From positions 14,759 through 78,758 of the forward strand of contig JAVEXI010000002.1 in assembly GCA_034004165.1 (NCBI GenBank): 64,000 nt of DNA, read 5' to 3'. How positions within the stretch are numbered: the first letter of the stretch is position 1; every line of letters starts with the position of its first letter. Under the pieces are notes generated by a model. It was not told the DNA's origin. It searched no databases and saw only the letters and a program-made list of their open reading frames with translations. Both the position numbers and the translations under genes were made by a program. Positions 42,345-51,600 of this stretch are shown one piece after another. The DNA is from Gudongella sp034004165 (lineage in GTDB: Bacteria; Bacillota; Clostridia; Tissierellales; Tissierellaceae).

Positions 42345-43385
42345 CTACTCAATCTCTACAACTACTGAATCTCTTGCTGAAGCGTCATTAGCAAAAATTA
42401 CTTTCATTGTATTAAGAACTTCTTTACCGCTGATTGTGCTTTCTCTGCCCTCAAGAATAGAATTAACAAATTCATCGATTACACCAGTGGATGTGCGCCC
42501 ACCAGTAGTCTGCTCTTTATTTGAAGTAAGCTGATCAAGTTCGTAGTATATATTTGCTCCATCAGCTTTTTCAACGATAAGTGAAAACTTTTCATCATCA
42601 TACAGCCTGATAACTCCATGCTGCATGTAAATCTTCGTGGAGTTGTCTTCCTTGCCGTAATTTGTCCAGCCTACGTGCATAGTGGCCATAGCTCCACTTT
42701 CAAGAGTGTATATAGCATATGCGTTGTCGTCGACGGAAATTGGTGTGCCGTCTTCATGTTTTTTGTCGAGAGTTGCAAGTTGTGCAAAGGTTTTGATAAT
42801 CCTTTCTCCTGTAAGAAAATGAATTAGATCAGTCTTGTGAACTCCCAAGTCTGCCATTGTTCCAAAGGATGCGATCTTCTTATCAAAGAACCAGGAATCT
42901 TTTTTACCAGTCCAGCCCTCAGGCCCCGGATGACAGAAATTAGTTTGGATAGAAAGAATTTTTCCAAGTTCTCCACTTTCTATGATCTTTCTCGCTTCCA
43001 CATGAGCTTTTGCTAGTCTCTGATTTTGCCCTATCATTAGGATTTTGCCTGCTTTGTCGGCAGCTTCAACCATTGCTATAGCTTCATCTAACGTCACAGA
43101 CATCGGCTTTTCGCAAAGCACGTGTTTGCCAGCTTCCAATGCCTTAATGCTTACTTCGGCATGTTGAAAGTTTGGCACACACACACTTACAGCATCTACA
43201 TCTGATGCCAGAAGCTCTTCTATTGTTTTATACACTTTCCCGCCGTATTCTTCAGCACATTTTTCTGCGCTTTCAGGTGTCCTGTTGTAAAATGCTGCCA
43301 ATTCACAATTAGGATTTTCGTCGTATTCAGGGATATGTCTTACCTGAGCTATCTTACCACAACCAATAACTCCTATTTTTAACAT
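42345..43385 (-). CDS. Gfo/Idh/MocA family oxidoreductase
   Basis: 346 residues from ATG 43385; the longer GTG frame (43403) places AAAGGATG inside coding sequence, so the ATG is preferred. Rossmann N-terminus LKIGVIGCGKIAQVRH, the conserved EKP motif GKHVLCEKPMSVT (about 93), and ASFGTMADLGVHKTDL with the catalytic Asp/His. Oxidises or reduces a sugar hydroxyl with NAD(P). In the sugar operon next to the TIM barrel. Confidence 0.92.
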   Translation of the reverse strand: MLKIGVIGCGKIAQVRHIPEYDENPNCELAAFYNRTPESAEKCAEEYGGKVYKTIEELLASDVDAVSVCVPNFQHAEVSIKALEAGKHVLCEKPMSVTLDEAIAMVEAADKAGKILMIGQNQRLAKAHVEARKIIESGELGKILSIQTNFCHPGPEGWTGKKDSWFFDKKIASFGTMADLGVHKTDLIHFLTGERIIKTFAQLATLDKKHEDGTPISVDDNAYAIYTLESGAMATMHVGWTNYGKEDNSTKIYMQHGVIRLYDDEKFSLIVEKADGANIYYELDQLTSNKEQTTGGRTSTGVIDEFVNSILEGRESTISGKEVLNTMKVIFANDASARDSVVVEIE

Positions 43386-43412
43386 CAATACACATCCTTT
43401 CACAAATATAAC

Positions 43413-44423
43413 TTAACTAAATTTTCTTCTGTTCTGGAAGTTTTGAAGTAATACTGCTATTACAATTATCGCTCCACTTATTGCACCATTCAGGAAAGTT
43501 GAAACATCGGCTGCTGTAAGGATGTTGCTGATCATTTTGAACATCAGAACGCCCGTAAAAGTACCAATAATCTTTCCACGTCCTCCGCTCATTGCAGTCC
43601 CTCCAATAGCAACCGCTGCTATTGTCTCCATCTCATATCCAACTGCAGCACTTGCTGCTGCAACAGCGGTCATCCTGGAAGCATACACAACAGCTGCCAG
43701 ACCACACATCATCCCAGTTATAGAGAAAGTAAGGGTTTTAACCAGGTCTACATTTACCCCTGAAAGCCTTGCGGATGTCTCGTTGCTTCCTACTGCGTAA
43801 ATATGCTTTCCAAGCTTAGTCTGCTTCATAATAATATCGAAGGCGATGGTTATAGCAATAAAGAGAATCATTAAATAAGGAATTTTGATCTTAGGTGCAA
43901 TCTGTACTCCTCCAACTGCAAGCATTCTGAAACTTGCAAACAGTTCTCTGTCAACCGTAAACGGTCCTCCTGACCCAAAGTGATTGATTATTGAACGACA
44001 AGCACCCATCATGGCCATTGTAGCAACCATGGCAGGCATACCGCCTTTTGTTACCAGCAGACCATTGACTGTACCGATAAATATTCCAAAAGCCAGCGCA
44101 AAGAGTAGCATTATCCAAGGATTCCCAGTCTTGTTTAGTACAAGAATAGAGAAACCTCCAATTATTGCTACCTGTGAGCCAACTGAAATGTCTATTTGCC
44201 CGGCTGATATAACCATGCTCATACCCATAGCCAAAAGTCCAATCATGGTACTCTGGACAAAAATATTGGAAATATTTGTCCACGTGAAGAAGTTTTTATT
44301 AACTGTCCCTGCTATTATAACCAAAAGTATGAAGGACAGTACAAAGCTATATTCTGATACTAACAGTTTAAAGATCTTCTTTACTGAAATCCCCTTGATT
44401 TCAAACCCATTAGACTTAAGCAT
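43413..44423 (-). CDS. Ribose-type sugar ABC transporter permease
   Basis: 336 residues from ATG 44423 (GGAGG 9 nt upstream). About eight to ten membrane helices, of the RbsC/XylH/AraH family; typical GMSMVISAGQIDISVGSQVA (about 62-81) and AIGGTAMSGGRGKIIGT near the C-terminus. Overlaps the ATPase gene by 8 nt. Partner of the ATPase and lipoprotein upstream. Confidence 0.93.
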   Translation of the reverse strand: MLKSNGFEIKGISVKKIFKLLVSEYSFVLSFILLVIIAGTVNKNFFTWTNISNIFVQSTMIGLLAMGMSMVISAGQIDISVGSQVAIIGGFSILVLNKTGNPWIMLLFALAFGIFIGTVNGLLVTKGGMPAMVATMAMMGACRSIINHFGSGGPFTVDRELFASFRMLAVGGVQIAPKIKIPYLMILFIAITIAFDIIMKQTKLGKHIYAVGSNETSARLSGVNVDLVKTLTFSITGMMCGLAAVVYASRMTAVAAASAAVGYEMETIAAVAIGGTAMSGGRGKIIGTFTGVLMFKMISNILTAADVSTFLNGAISGAIIVIAVLLQNFQNRRKFS

Positions 44424-45921
44424 GATTTTCAACCTCCAAATTTCCACCTGTTGAGTAATACATTACGTTTTTCTCTGTAAGTTCATCTCTGGACAGTATC
44501 CCATTAATTTCTCCTTTGTATAGGACAATACACCTGTCAGCGACTTTATATATTTCCGGAAACTCCGCACTAAATACTATTATCGTCTTTCCTTGTTCTG
44601 CCAGATTTAGTATCAGATGGTAGATTTCAAATTTTGTACCTACGTCAATACCCTGTGTCGGGTTATCAAATAGCAGTACCTCAGCATCTGCCTCCAGCCA
44701 CTTACCTAATATTACTTTTTGCTGGTTTCCACCTGATAGAGATGTTATTACATTGCGAGGATTTCCCGCTTTTATATCCAGAGTTTTCTTGTGTTTTTCG
44801 TATTTTTTCTCTATTTCTTTATTCGATATAAGTGGTTTTCTATATTTTGCATTCAAAAATGCCATATTAAGATTGTCAAGTATCGATAAATCGTTGTGTA
44901 TACCTCTCTCTTTTCTCATTCTGGGTACCAGTCCGATTCTATTTCTCATGAATGTACGAACACTGGACCCTGATTTAATTTCTCTTCCCTTTACAATAAT
45001 TTTGCCCTTAAAAGGTTCTTCCCCAAATAAAGCATCTGCCAACGAATCACGTCCACTTCCTTGTAGACCTGTTATAGCTAGAACTTCTCCTTTGTGAACA
45101 TCGAAGCTTATATTGTTAAAATACGTGCCTGTAAGTCTTTTTACAGATAGCGCAATTTCATCTCTTGCACGGCTGACGTAGTGTGAAAAGTCTTCCTCTA
45201 CAAGATATCGACCAATCATCATCTCTGTGAGTTTGTCTTCGTCGATGTCTTCAAAATTACCCTTTGATACTAATTTACCGTCTCTGAGAACATAATATTT
45301 CTCGCAAATATCAAATAGTTCAGGCATTTTGTGAGAGATATAGATGAAGCTCACGCCCTGTTTTTGAAGCTGACGCATGATTTCAAACAATGAGAGTATC
45401 TCATGAGTATTCAAAGCAGTTGTTGGTTCGTCCATAATTATCAGTTCACTCTTAAATAGCAGTGACTTAGCTATTTCAACCAGCTGTTTATCGGCAGCCT
45501 GTAAATTCCCCATAACTTCATCTGGATCAATTTCTACATTCATTCTTTCAAAAACGGCTGCACACTGTTTTTTCATCTCGTGTTTGTTTAGAAAAATCTT
45601 CTTACTATTTATTTCCTCTGCAAGAAACATATTTTCAAATACTTTCAGGTCATTGCACAGGTTTAGCTCCTGGTGGATAAATCTTATTCCCAGCTGGTTT
45701 GCGACCCTGATATTCGTCATTTGAACTTTTGCCCCGTTGATGAATATCTCGCCACTGGTAGCGGTATATGTCCCTGCAAGAATGTTCATCAGTGTAGATT
45801 TCCCAGCGCCATTCTCACCTACCAGCCCAACTATTTCGCCTGCGTCTATCATAAAATCAACATTATCAAGAGCGCGAACAGGCCCGAAATCCTTCACTAT
45901 CCCTTTCATTTCTACAAGCAT
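44416..45921 (-). CDS. Sugar ABC transporter ATP-binding protein (RbsA/MglA type)
   Basis: 501 residues with two ABC domains fused, as in RbsA/MglA/XylG. First domain: Walker A GENGAGKSTL (about 36) and IIMDEPTTAL; second: GLQGSGRDSLAD, LSGGNQQKVILGKWL, and LLFDNPTQGIDVG. The second Walker A is degenerate, as normal in the family. Follows the binding-protein gene after a hairpin-bearing gap. Confidence 0.95.
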   Translation of the reverse strand: MLVEMKGIVKDFGPVRALDNVDFMIDAGEIVGLVGENGAGKSTLMNILAGTYTATSGEIFINGAKVQMTNIRVANQLGIRFIHQELNLCNDLKVFENMFLAEEINSKKIFLNKHEMKKQCAAVFERMNVEIDPDEVMGNLQAADKQLVEIAKSLLFKSELIIMDEPTTALNTHEILSLFEIMRQLQKQGVSFIYISHKMPELFDICEKYYVLRDGKLVSKGNFEDIDEDKLTEMMIGRYLVEEDFSHYVSRARDEIALSVKRLTGTYFNNISFDVHKGEVLAITGLQGSGRDSLADALFGEEPFKGKIIVKGREIKSGSSVRTFMRNRIGLVPRMRKERGIHNDLSILDNLNMAFLNAKYRKPLISNKEIEKKYEKHKKTLDIKAGNPRNVITSLSGGNQQKVILGKWLEADAEVLLFDNPTQGIDVGTKFEIYHLILNLAEQGKTIIVFSAEFPEIYKVADRCIVLYKGEINGILSRDELTEKNVMYYSTGGNLEVENHA

Positions 45922-45956
45922 ATACTCACTCCTTTCTATTATAGGTATATGTATGT

Positions 45957-45990
45957 GAATGAACCGACCATCTATCAGATCGGTTCATTC
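45957..45990 (-). promoter_or_regulatory. Intercistronic mRNA hairpin between binding protein and ATPase genes
   Basis: A perfect 11-bp stem GAATGAACCGA/TCGGTTCATTC with a 12-nt loop lies in the 102-nt gap and has no U-run. Probably a stabilising or partial-attenuation hairpin that raises binding-protein levels over the membrane parts. Confidence 0.6.
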
Positions 45991-46023
45991 GGTTTATTCA
46001 ATGATAAAATTGTTCTGTATTAA

Positions 46024-47082
46024 TTAGAAGTTTCCGATTGAGTATCTTTCTTCGTAGATATCACTTGCTCTATATTCATCAAACGTATAGTCTGCTCCAC
46101 CAGCATTACTGATTGAGAAGGATGGAATCAAATACTGTCCGTCTTTAAGAACTGCTCCAGTGTAAGTCTCGCCATATAGGTGAGAAACTGAAAGTCTTAA
46201 AGCTTCTCTTATAAATGCAGGTGCAAAGTAGAATGTTGTGAATTGGATACCAGTATTAGTAGTTTCAAATTTAACCATTGTATCTTCACGTCCGCCAACA
46301 GATGTCATAAGCTTAATGTTGAAATCTGCATCTCCTGTATAAGCTTCCAATGCGTTCATAACACCGTCAACTACTTCGTCGTCGTGAGTTACAATAAGGT
46401 CTAGAGCTTCGATTTCTGCAACTGATTTGGAGTTCAGCCAGTTTTCCATTTCTTGCTGAGCTTTTTCAGTTGACCAGTCAGTTACAAATGTATTTGCAAC
46501 TTGCTCAAACTTGGAATCGATAACAGCATCCATACCGTCACTACGCTGTGATGTAACAGTTGAACTGTCGCCTACAAATCTTAGATATTTTACATTGTCG
46601 TAATCTTTGTAGAATTCGTTCAGGTATTTGCCCATAAGTTCTGCTATACCGTAGTTATCTCCCATTATTTCTCCTACAAGACCTTGGAAGTTGCTGATAA
46701 GTCTGTCGTATACAACTAACTCAATTCCTGCATCGAGAATACTTTGAGCAGCACTACGAAGTGCTTCACCTTCCATTGGCCACAACATAATTAAATCAAC
46801 GTCGCCGCCTGCAATAAGGTTTTCAATAGAGGTAATCTGGTCAGAAGCCTCTAATCCGTCTTTAACAACGATTTCTAACCCATCGTGTTTAGCCATCAGA
46901 GCATCCGCTTCCATCTTAGCGTGCGCTACACTCTCACCTGTAAATCCATGGTCACCGGACGGAATTACTACGCCGATCTTATAACCTTCTCCTGCTGGCG
47001 CTCCATTTTCTGCTGGTTTAGCACATGCCGCAAGTGAAAGTACCAAAGTGAACACTAAAAGTAATGACAATAATTTTTTCAA
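46024..47082 (-). CDS. Sugar ABC transporter substrate-binding lipoprotein
   Basis: 352 residues from TTG 47082, chosen because GGAGGGGGAG lies just upstream and the signal peptide MKKLLSLLLVFTLVLSLAAC then has normal length, ending in lipobox LAAC. The mature part is a periplasmic-binding-protein type 1 fold (KIGVVIPSGDHGFTGESVA) as in ribose/xylose binders. Would sit on the membrane's outer face and feed the permease. Sugar specificity not visible. Confidence 0.92.
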   Translation of the reverse strand: MKKLLSLLLVFTLVLSLAACAKPAENGAPAGEGYKIGVVIPSGDHGFTGESVAHAKMEADALMAKHDGLEIVVKDGLEASDQITSIENLIAGGDVDLIMLWPMEGEALRSAAQSILDAGIELVVYDRLISNFQGLVGEIMGDNYGIAELMGKYLNEFYKDYDNVKYLRFVGDSSTVTSQRSDGMDAVIDSKFEQVANTFVTDWSTEKAQQEMENWLNSKSVAEIEALDLIVTHDDEVVDGVMNALEAYTGDADFNIKLMTSVGGREDTMVKFETTNTGIQFTTFYFAPAFIREALRLSVSHLYGETYTGAVLKDGQYLIPSFSISNAGGADYTFDEYRASDIYEERYSIGNF

Positions 47083-47128
47083 TTTTACTCCCCCTCCATT
47101 TTGTTTTATGATAAACGAACTATTCGTT

Positions 47129-48103
47129 TTATCCAAAGGTTATAACGCCTTTTACATAACCATCTGTCTTCTTGATGGACTTTTCTAATATTTCCTTCAT
47201 GGCTTTCATGTCTCCGAATTCAGCGGTATGAGTAACGAGTCTCCTGGTGTCGTAAACTCCTCTTTCTATGAGGCTTCCTGTACCCTTTGTCAGATCCCTG
47301 AATCTCTTGTTGCTCTTCGGTGCCACATTTAAAACTTCCAGTCCGGTTGTATGCCATCTCGTTCCATTGAAGGTTCTTTCTCCTCTGTGCCAGGATCCAA
47401 TAACAAGTTTTCCAGCCTCATGGGCTGTAAGTTCAACAGCCATGTCAAGGGCACTTTGATTTCCTGCAAACTCAATGACTATATCAACACCACCCTCAGC
47501 CTTAATTCTCTCTATTTCAATTTTGCCTTCTTCTGAATTTGAATTAAAGCAGTTTGGAGTGTATTCTCGGGCAATTTCAAGCCTCTCATCACTTATGTCA
47601 AATACAGTTACCCTGCCTGCCGGAGAACCTCTTAAAAGCCCCTGTAAGGTCAGTATCCCCATGTAGCCGGCCCCTACTAATACAACGCTGTTACCAGGAT
47701 TTATATTGGCTTTCTGTAAGATATTCACTACACAGACAGCAGGTTCACCAACCCACTTTAGATAATCGGTTTCTTCCTTTGGAATTTTTGCAACACAGTC
47801 GTACTCCACATTAAAATGTGTTGCCATCATCTCATCTCCGCCTGTGCCGACAAATACTTTATCTCCAATTTCGAACCCTTTTACGTCTTCACCTATACCT
47901 ACAACTACGCCAACACCTTCATGCCCAAGTCTGTAGGGAAAAGGATGCGGTGCATCCATACCTCTGTAGAGATATGAATCCCAAGTGCAAATTCCAACGG
48001 CTTTTGTCTCTACTTGTAATTCTTTATACCCAGGTTCTGGAAGTTTCTCATCTCTAATCTCAATTTTTTCTGGCCCGGTTACCCATAATGCCTTTATTTC
48101 CAA
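47129..48103 (-). CDS. Zinc-dependent medium-chain dehydrogenase
   Basis: 324 residues. MDR fold: catalytic zinc ligands in VGICTWDSYLY (Cys about 38) and LGHEGVGVV (His-Glu about 60), and Rossmann GAGYMGI (about 143). The Cys-rich structural-zinc loop usual in this family is absent; the region reads GTGGDEMMATHFNVEY. Start is TTG 48103 with GAGGGTG 5 nt upstream. Likely a polyol or sugar dehydrogenase in this operon. Confidence 0.85.
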   Translation of the reverse strand: MEIKALWVTGPEKIEIRDEKLPEPGYKELQVETKAVGICTWDSYLYRGMDAPHPFPYRLGHEGVGVVVGIGEDVKGFEIGDKVFVGTGGDEMMATHFNVEYDCVAKIPKEETDYLKWVGEPAVCVVNILQKANINPGNSVVLVGAGYMGILTLQGLLRGSPAGRVTVFDISDERLEIAREYTPNCFNSNSEEGKIEIERIKAEGGVDIVIEFAGNQSALDMAVELTAHEAGKLVIGSWHRGERTFNGTRWHTTGLEVLNVAPKSNKRFRDLTKGTGSLIERGVYDTRRLVTHTAEFGDMKAMKEILEKSIKKTDGYVKGVITFG

Positions 48104-48118
48104 TATAACACCCTCTTT

Positions 48119-49132
48119 CTATAAGCGACTTTCCAGTACATCCGTTATCTCATCGACACTTGCTGTACCCGTTTGCCCTATTTTCTTTATTGTTACAGAG
48201 GATGATGCATTTCCCGTGTATCCAGCCTGAAGTAGACTGGCACCCTTTGCAAGGGAAAAAACTATCCCTGCATTACATGCATCTCCTGCTCCAACGACGT
48301 CTATTTCTCCATCTACTTTGAAAGCAGGTATTTTATACCCATTTCCGTCAAAAAGAACTGAACCATTCTCTCCAAGGGTAACGTATACAGGCTTTCCGCC
48401 TTCAATATACAATTTCTCAGCGTATTTTAATGCTTCACTTTCATTGATATTCTCTTCGTCAAGCCCAAATACCTGGGCTATTTCTTTGTGGTTACATTTT
48501 AATATAATATTTTTAAATTTATTAATATTTACCCTCGAATCAGCGTACCAGATTATATCTGAATACTTTTCAGCGAGCTTTGAAAGCCCAACCTGAACAA
48601 ATCCTGTAACAGCTGCACAATCAGGCTCTGTGTACTGGTCGCTAATTATTACAGCATCCACACTTGGCAGAATCTCTTCAAGATTTTTTAGTAGAGATTC
48701 TTGCAAATGCATCGGTGTCTTCGAAAAATTTTTAATATCCAGCCTGTTTAGCTCTTTCGCTTTTTCATCTTTATGATACATTGGCTTAACATAAGTGTTT
48801 GTAAATCTCTCATTAGTGCGAACCATATGGCTAGTGTCCGCTCCTCTTTTTTTAAGTTCTTCAAGAAGTTCATAGCCTTCGCCGTCATCTCCTACAATGC
48901 CAACACAACTCACATCAGCACCCATAGCTAAGAGATTATTTGCGATTGTTCCACCTGCTCCTGGATACAGTTGCCTTCCAACAACCTGATATGCTATAAG
49001 ATCGGTCTCTAGTGAAAGTTCATCTTTATCTCCGTCGATAAGCAGGTATTTGTCCAGACTAAAGTCTCCAAACACTACTATGACTGGTTTCTTATCGTTT
49101 TTCAATATATCAATAATCTCGTTGTAATCCAT
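48119..49132 (-). CDS. PfkB family carbohydrate kinase (RfaE/HldE-kinase-like)
   Basis: 337 residues. N-terminal VVFGDFSLDKYLLIDG and the PfkB signature EIDVVGAGDACNAGIVF (about 275) with the catalytic Asp. N-terminus is closest to heptose-7-phosphate kinases, but no LPS pathway is expected in a monoderm, so it likely acts on a different ketose or sugar phosphate. In the middle of the operon, 15 nt after its upstream neighbour. Confidence 0.85.
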   Translation of the reverse strand: MDYNEIIDILKNDKKPVIVVFGDFSLDKYLLIDGDKDELSLETDLIAYQVVGRQLYPGAGGTIANNLLAMGADVSCVGIVGDDGEGYELLEELKKRGADTSHMVRTNERFTNTYVKPMYHKDEKAKELNRLDIKNFSKTPMHLQESLLKNLEEILPSVDAVIISDQYTEPDCAAVTGFVQVGLSKLAEKYSDIIWYADSRVNINKFKNIILKCNHKEIAQVFGLDEENINESEALKYAEKLYIEGGKPVYVTLGENGSVLFDGNGYKIPAFKVDGEIDVVGAGDACNAGIVFSLAKGASLLQAGYTGNASSSVTIKKIGQTGTASVDEITDVLESRL

Positions 49133-49147
49133 GTAATCACACCTGGT

Positions 49148-50125
49148 CTATATATTTTTATCTAAAATTATCGCTTCCTTTGCCAGGCTTGGCAGCGTAT
49201 CTTTATGCTGCCCCTGAACATAATAACTTGTTCCGCCATCTGCAACTGTCCTTGCGAGGATTGTCTTCCACGGTCTGAAATAGTATCTGACATCAGACTT
49301 TGGAGGAGTTTTTTCATGTCCCTCATCGGGTATATCGTGGATATCAAATACAGCTGTTGTAAAGTTAGCTATTTTTTCTCCTCTTTGGTGAGCCACGTTC
49401 CTAGCCATTGCTAGTGCTTTCAGGTACACCTCAGGGCCTGCAACTGCAGAGCCAAAGTTTAAGAAAACCCCACCTTCAAGTTTGGTTATGGTCTGTGCAT
49501 ATATTAAAAAATCAATATATGATGCTTCACCAAGAACAGCCCCATCAGCATTGGGGTGCTCGTGGATTATATCACTGCCTATACCTATGTGTATTGTACA
49601 GGGTATCCTGTAGCGGTAAGCGTTTGCAAGTACACTGTATTCGCGATATGGCAGGTTGTTTTCCCAGATATATCTTCCCAGTGCTTCACCAGCTCCCAAT
49701 CCATCTTTTACCCCTTCTTTAAGAATATCATTCATTAAACCAGTTTCTCGCCATAAACCAAATTGTCCTACGCTTACATACTTGGCGACCGATTCGCAAC
49801 TTTCTCCTATCATAGAAAATTCGAAGTCGTGTATACCGCCTGAACCATTTGTGGCGTAGTGATTGATAAGCCCTCTTTTCATCAGCTCAATCATATATGC
49901 AGAACATCCTGAGCGGATTACATGTCCTCCGTACATCAGCATAGAAGCTGCATTGTTTTTCTTTGCGCCAACCATGGCTTCTGCAAGGGCTTTAATTTTT
50001 TCATTTTGCATAACAGGAGGTGTATCATCAACTGGAATAAGCACTTTCATCAAATCAACATCGTGTATTCTTTCATTTAAAGGCTTAACTATTAGTTTGC
50101 TTGTATCAAATTTTTTAAAACTCAT
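49148..50125 (-). CDS. Deoxyhypusine-synthase-like protein of unknown function
   Basis: 325 residues. Overall resemblance to the deoxyhypusine synthase (DHS) NAD-binding fold: HVIRSGCSAYMIELMKRGLI, YATNGSGGIHDFEF, HIGIGSDIIHEHP, and LNFGSAVAGPEVYLKALA. I do not see the DHS catalytic Lys context, and bacteria lack eIF5A, so a sugar-related role is inferred from context. Overlaps the SIS-HAD gene by 11 nt. Confidence 0.55.
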   Translation of the reverse strand: MSFKKFDTSKLIVKPLNERIHDVDLMKVLIPVDDTPPVMQNEKIKALAEAMVGAKKNNAASMLMYGGHVIRSGCSAYMIELMKRGLINHYATNGSGGIHDFEFSMIGESCESVAKYVSVGQFGLWRETGLMNDILKEGVKDGLGAGEALGRYIWENNLPYREYSVLANAYRYRIPCTIHIGIGSDIIHEHPNADGAVLGEASYIDFLIYAQTITKLEGGVFLNFGSAVAGPEVYLKALAMARNVAHQRGEKIANFTTAVFDIHDIPDEGHEKTPPKSDVRYYFRPWKTILARTVADGGTSYYVQGQHKDTLPSLAKEAIILDKNI

Positions 50126-51512
50126 TCCAAGACCTCCCCAGGAAATCCATGAGTCTTTTGTTGTCTGAAAAATCCGGAATTACGCAGTCTGCTCCTGCTC
50201 TTATAAGCCTTTCCCTCTTCCATTTGTCGACAGAACCATCTTTGTCTTTCTCGTTGGATGCAATTGCTATAGCATATGACCCAGTATTTTTTGCTAACTC
50301 AATTTCTACAAATCCATCTCCAAATGTGAGCAGATCCGAACCTTCAAGCGACTCTTTTTCTATTAAATCTTTCAATACCTCTTCCTGTGAGCAAAGAGTT
50401 GTGTTCTTGTCAGTTGCACCATGAATGCCCTTGAAATAATGATCTATTTTCAAAAGTTTTGCTTCATTTATTACATCTACTTCATCTGTACCACTGGTCA
50501 GATAACATTCAATCCCTAAATCATTCAACATCTTTAATAGCTCCTCTACTCCAGGAACTAAATACTTATTTGTATCCTCTCCTCTTTCCAAGGCTTCTTT
50601 TCTGGATTTAATTTGAATCTCCAGACGTCTCAGATACTCAGCCTTGTATTCGAGAGGATCTTTTGGCTCTCCACCGAACTTTTCAATTTCTTCAGCAAGA
50701 TGGATACACTGGAAGATTGTCTGTTTCCCTGTGAGGGTGTCGACAAAGTCCATTACAAGCTTCTTAGCATCTTCAACTTTCGGTGCATTAGGTGCTTTTA
50801 AGAGCTCCTCGGTAAAGTACTCATACATAATGGGCTGCCAGCCTTCACGCACCAGACTTACTGTGCCATCAAAGTCGAATATTGCGTATTTTGGCTTGTT
50901 CCCGGATGGGTAGTTTATTATTTCCACATCCCATGTGGTCATAAGCCTTTCTCTAACATTCATAATCAGAGCATGATTATAAACCATGTGCAAGTCCTCT
51001 ATCTGCTCCATACTGTATGTTGGAGCAATTAGGATATGATCACATAGTTCTTTCATTTTGCCCCCATCGCGTCCTCCGAAGGCAACTGTAGTAATTCCCA
51101 TCTTTTTTGCTGTATCTAGCACGTGAACAATGTTAGGTGAATTTCCACTTCCACTGTACACTATTAAGAGATCACCTGCTCTGCCAAGTGTCCTTAGTTG
51201 AATGCTAAACACTTCTTCATAGCTAAAATCGTTCGCAAGGCATGTAAGGATGGCAGTAGAATCATTAAGGCTCACTGCCCTGAATCCTTCTCTGCCATCT
51301 ATACGACAACCTTTAATAAGATCATTAATTAAATGTGAGGATGTTGCTGAACTTCCTCCATTCCCCGCAGTAAAAATCATGCGGTCATCAATTTTTCGTT
51401 TAACTACTTCATCTGCAATACTTTTTAATATATCAAAATCTGTCTTGTTTAAAGCTTCAGATACTTCTTTTGAATATCGCACTGGATCATTGGATCCGCT
51501 GTAATAAGTCAT
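50115..51512 (-). CDS. SIS-domain/HAD-phosphatase fusion protein
   Basis: 465 residues. First half (about 1-195): SIS domain like GmhA, with FTAGNGGSSATSSHLINDL and LLIVYSGSGNSPNI. Second half (about 205-465): HAD phosphatase, motif I YAIFDFDGTVS and motif III/IV LLTFGDGFVEIELA. Fusions of a ketose/aldose phosphate isomerase to a phosphatase imply removal of phosphate after isomerisation; this is inference. First gene of the operon; AGGGGG 12 nt before ATG 51512. A TTGACT at 51574-51579 (minus strand) may be its -35. Confidence 0.82.
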   Translation of the reverse strand: MTYYSGSNDPVRYSKEVSEALNKTDFDILKSIADEVVKRKIDDRMIFTAGNGGSSATSSHLINDLIKGCRIDGREGFRAVSLNDSTAILTCLANDFSYEEVFSIQLRTLGRAGDLLIVYSGSGNSPNIVHVLDTAKKMGITTVAFGGRDGGKMKELCDHILIAPTYSMEQIEDLHMVYNHALIMNVRERLMTTWDVEIINYPSGNKPKYAIFDFDGTVSLVREGWQPIMYEYFTEELLKAPNAPKVEDAKKLVMDFVDTLTGKQTIFQCIHLAEEIEKFGGEPKDPLEYKAEYLRRLEIQIKSRKEALERGEDTNKYLVPGVEELLKMLNDLGIECYLTSGTDEVDVINEAKLLKIDHYFKGIHGATDKNTTLCSQEEVLKDLIEKESLEGSDLLTFGDGFVEIELAKNTGSYAIAIASNEKDKDGSVDKWKRERLIRAGADCVIPDFSDNKRLMDFLGRSWNEF

Positions 51513-51600
51513 AAATTATTATTCCCCCTAATAACACGATGCCTTCTTCTACACTGTATTATTACCCCATTTTATAAGAGTCAAATAATAATTATGATAA

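Noticed and set aside
48119..49132. LPS heptose kinase HldE/RfaE
   Set aside because: No cytidylyltransferase part and no LPS genes; the cell looks monoderm, so only kinase-family similarity is claimed.
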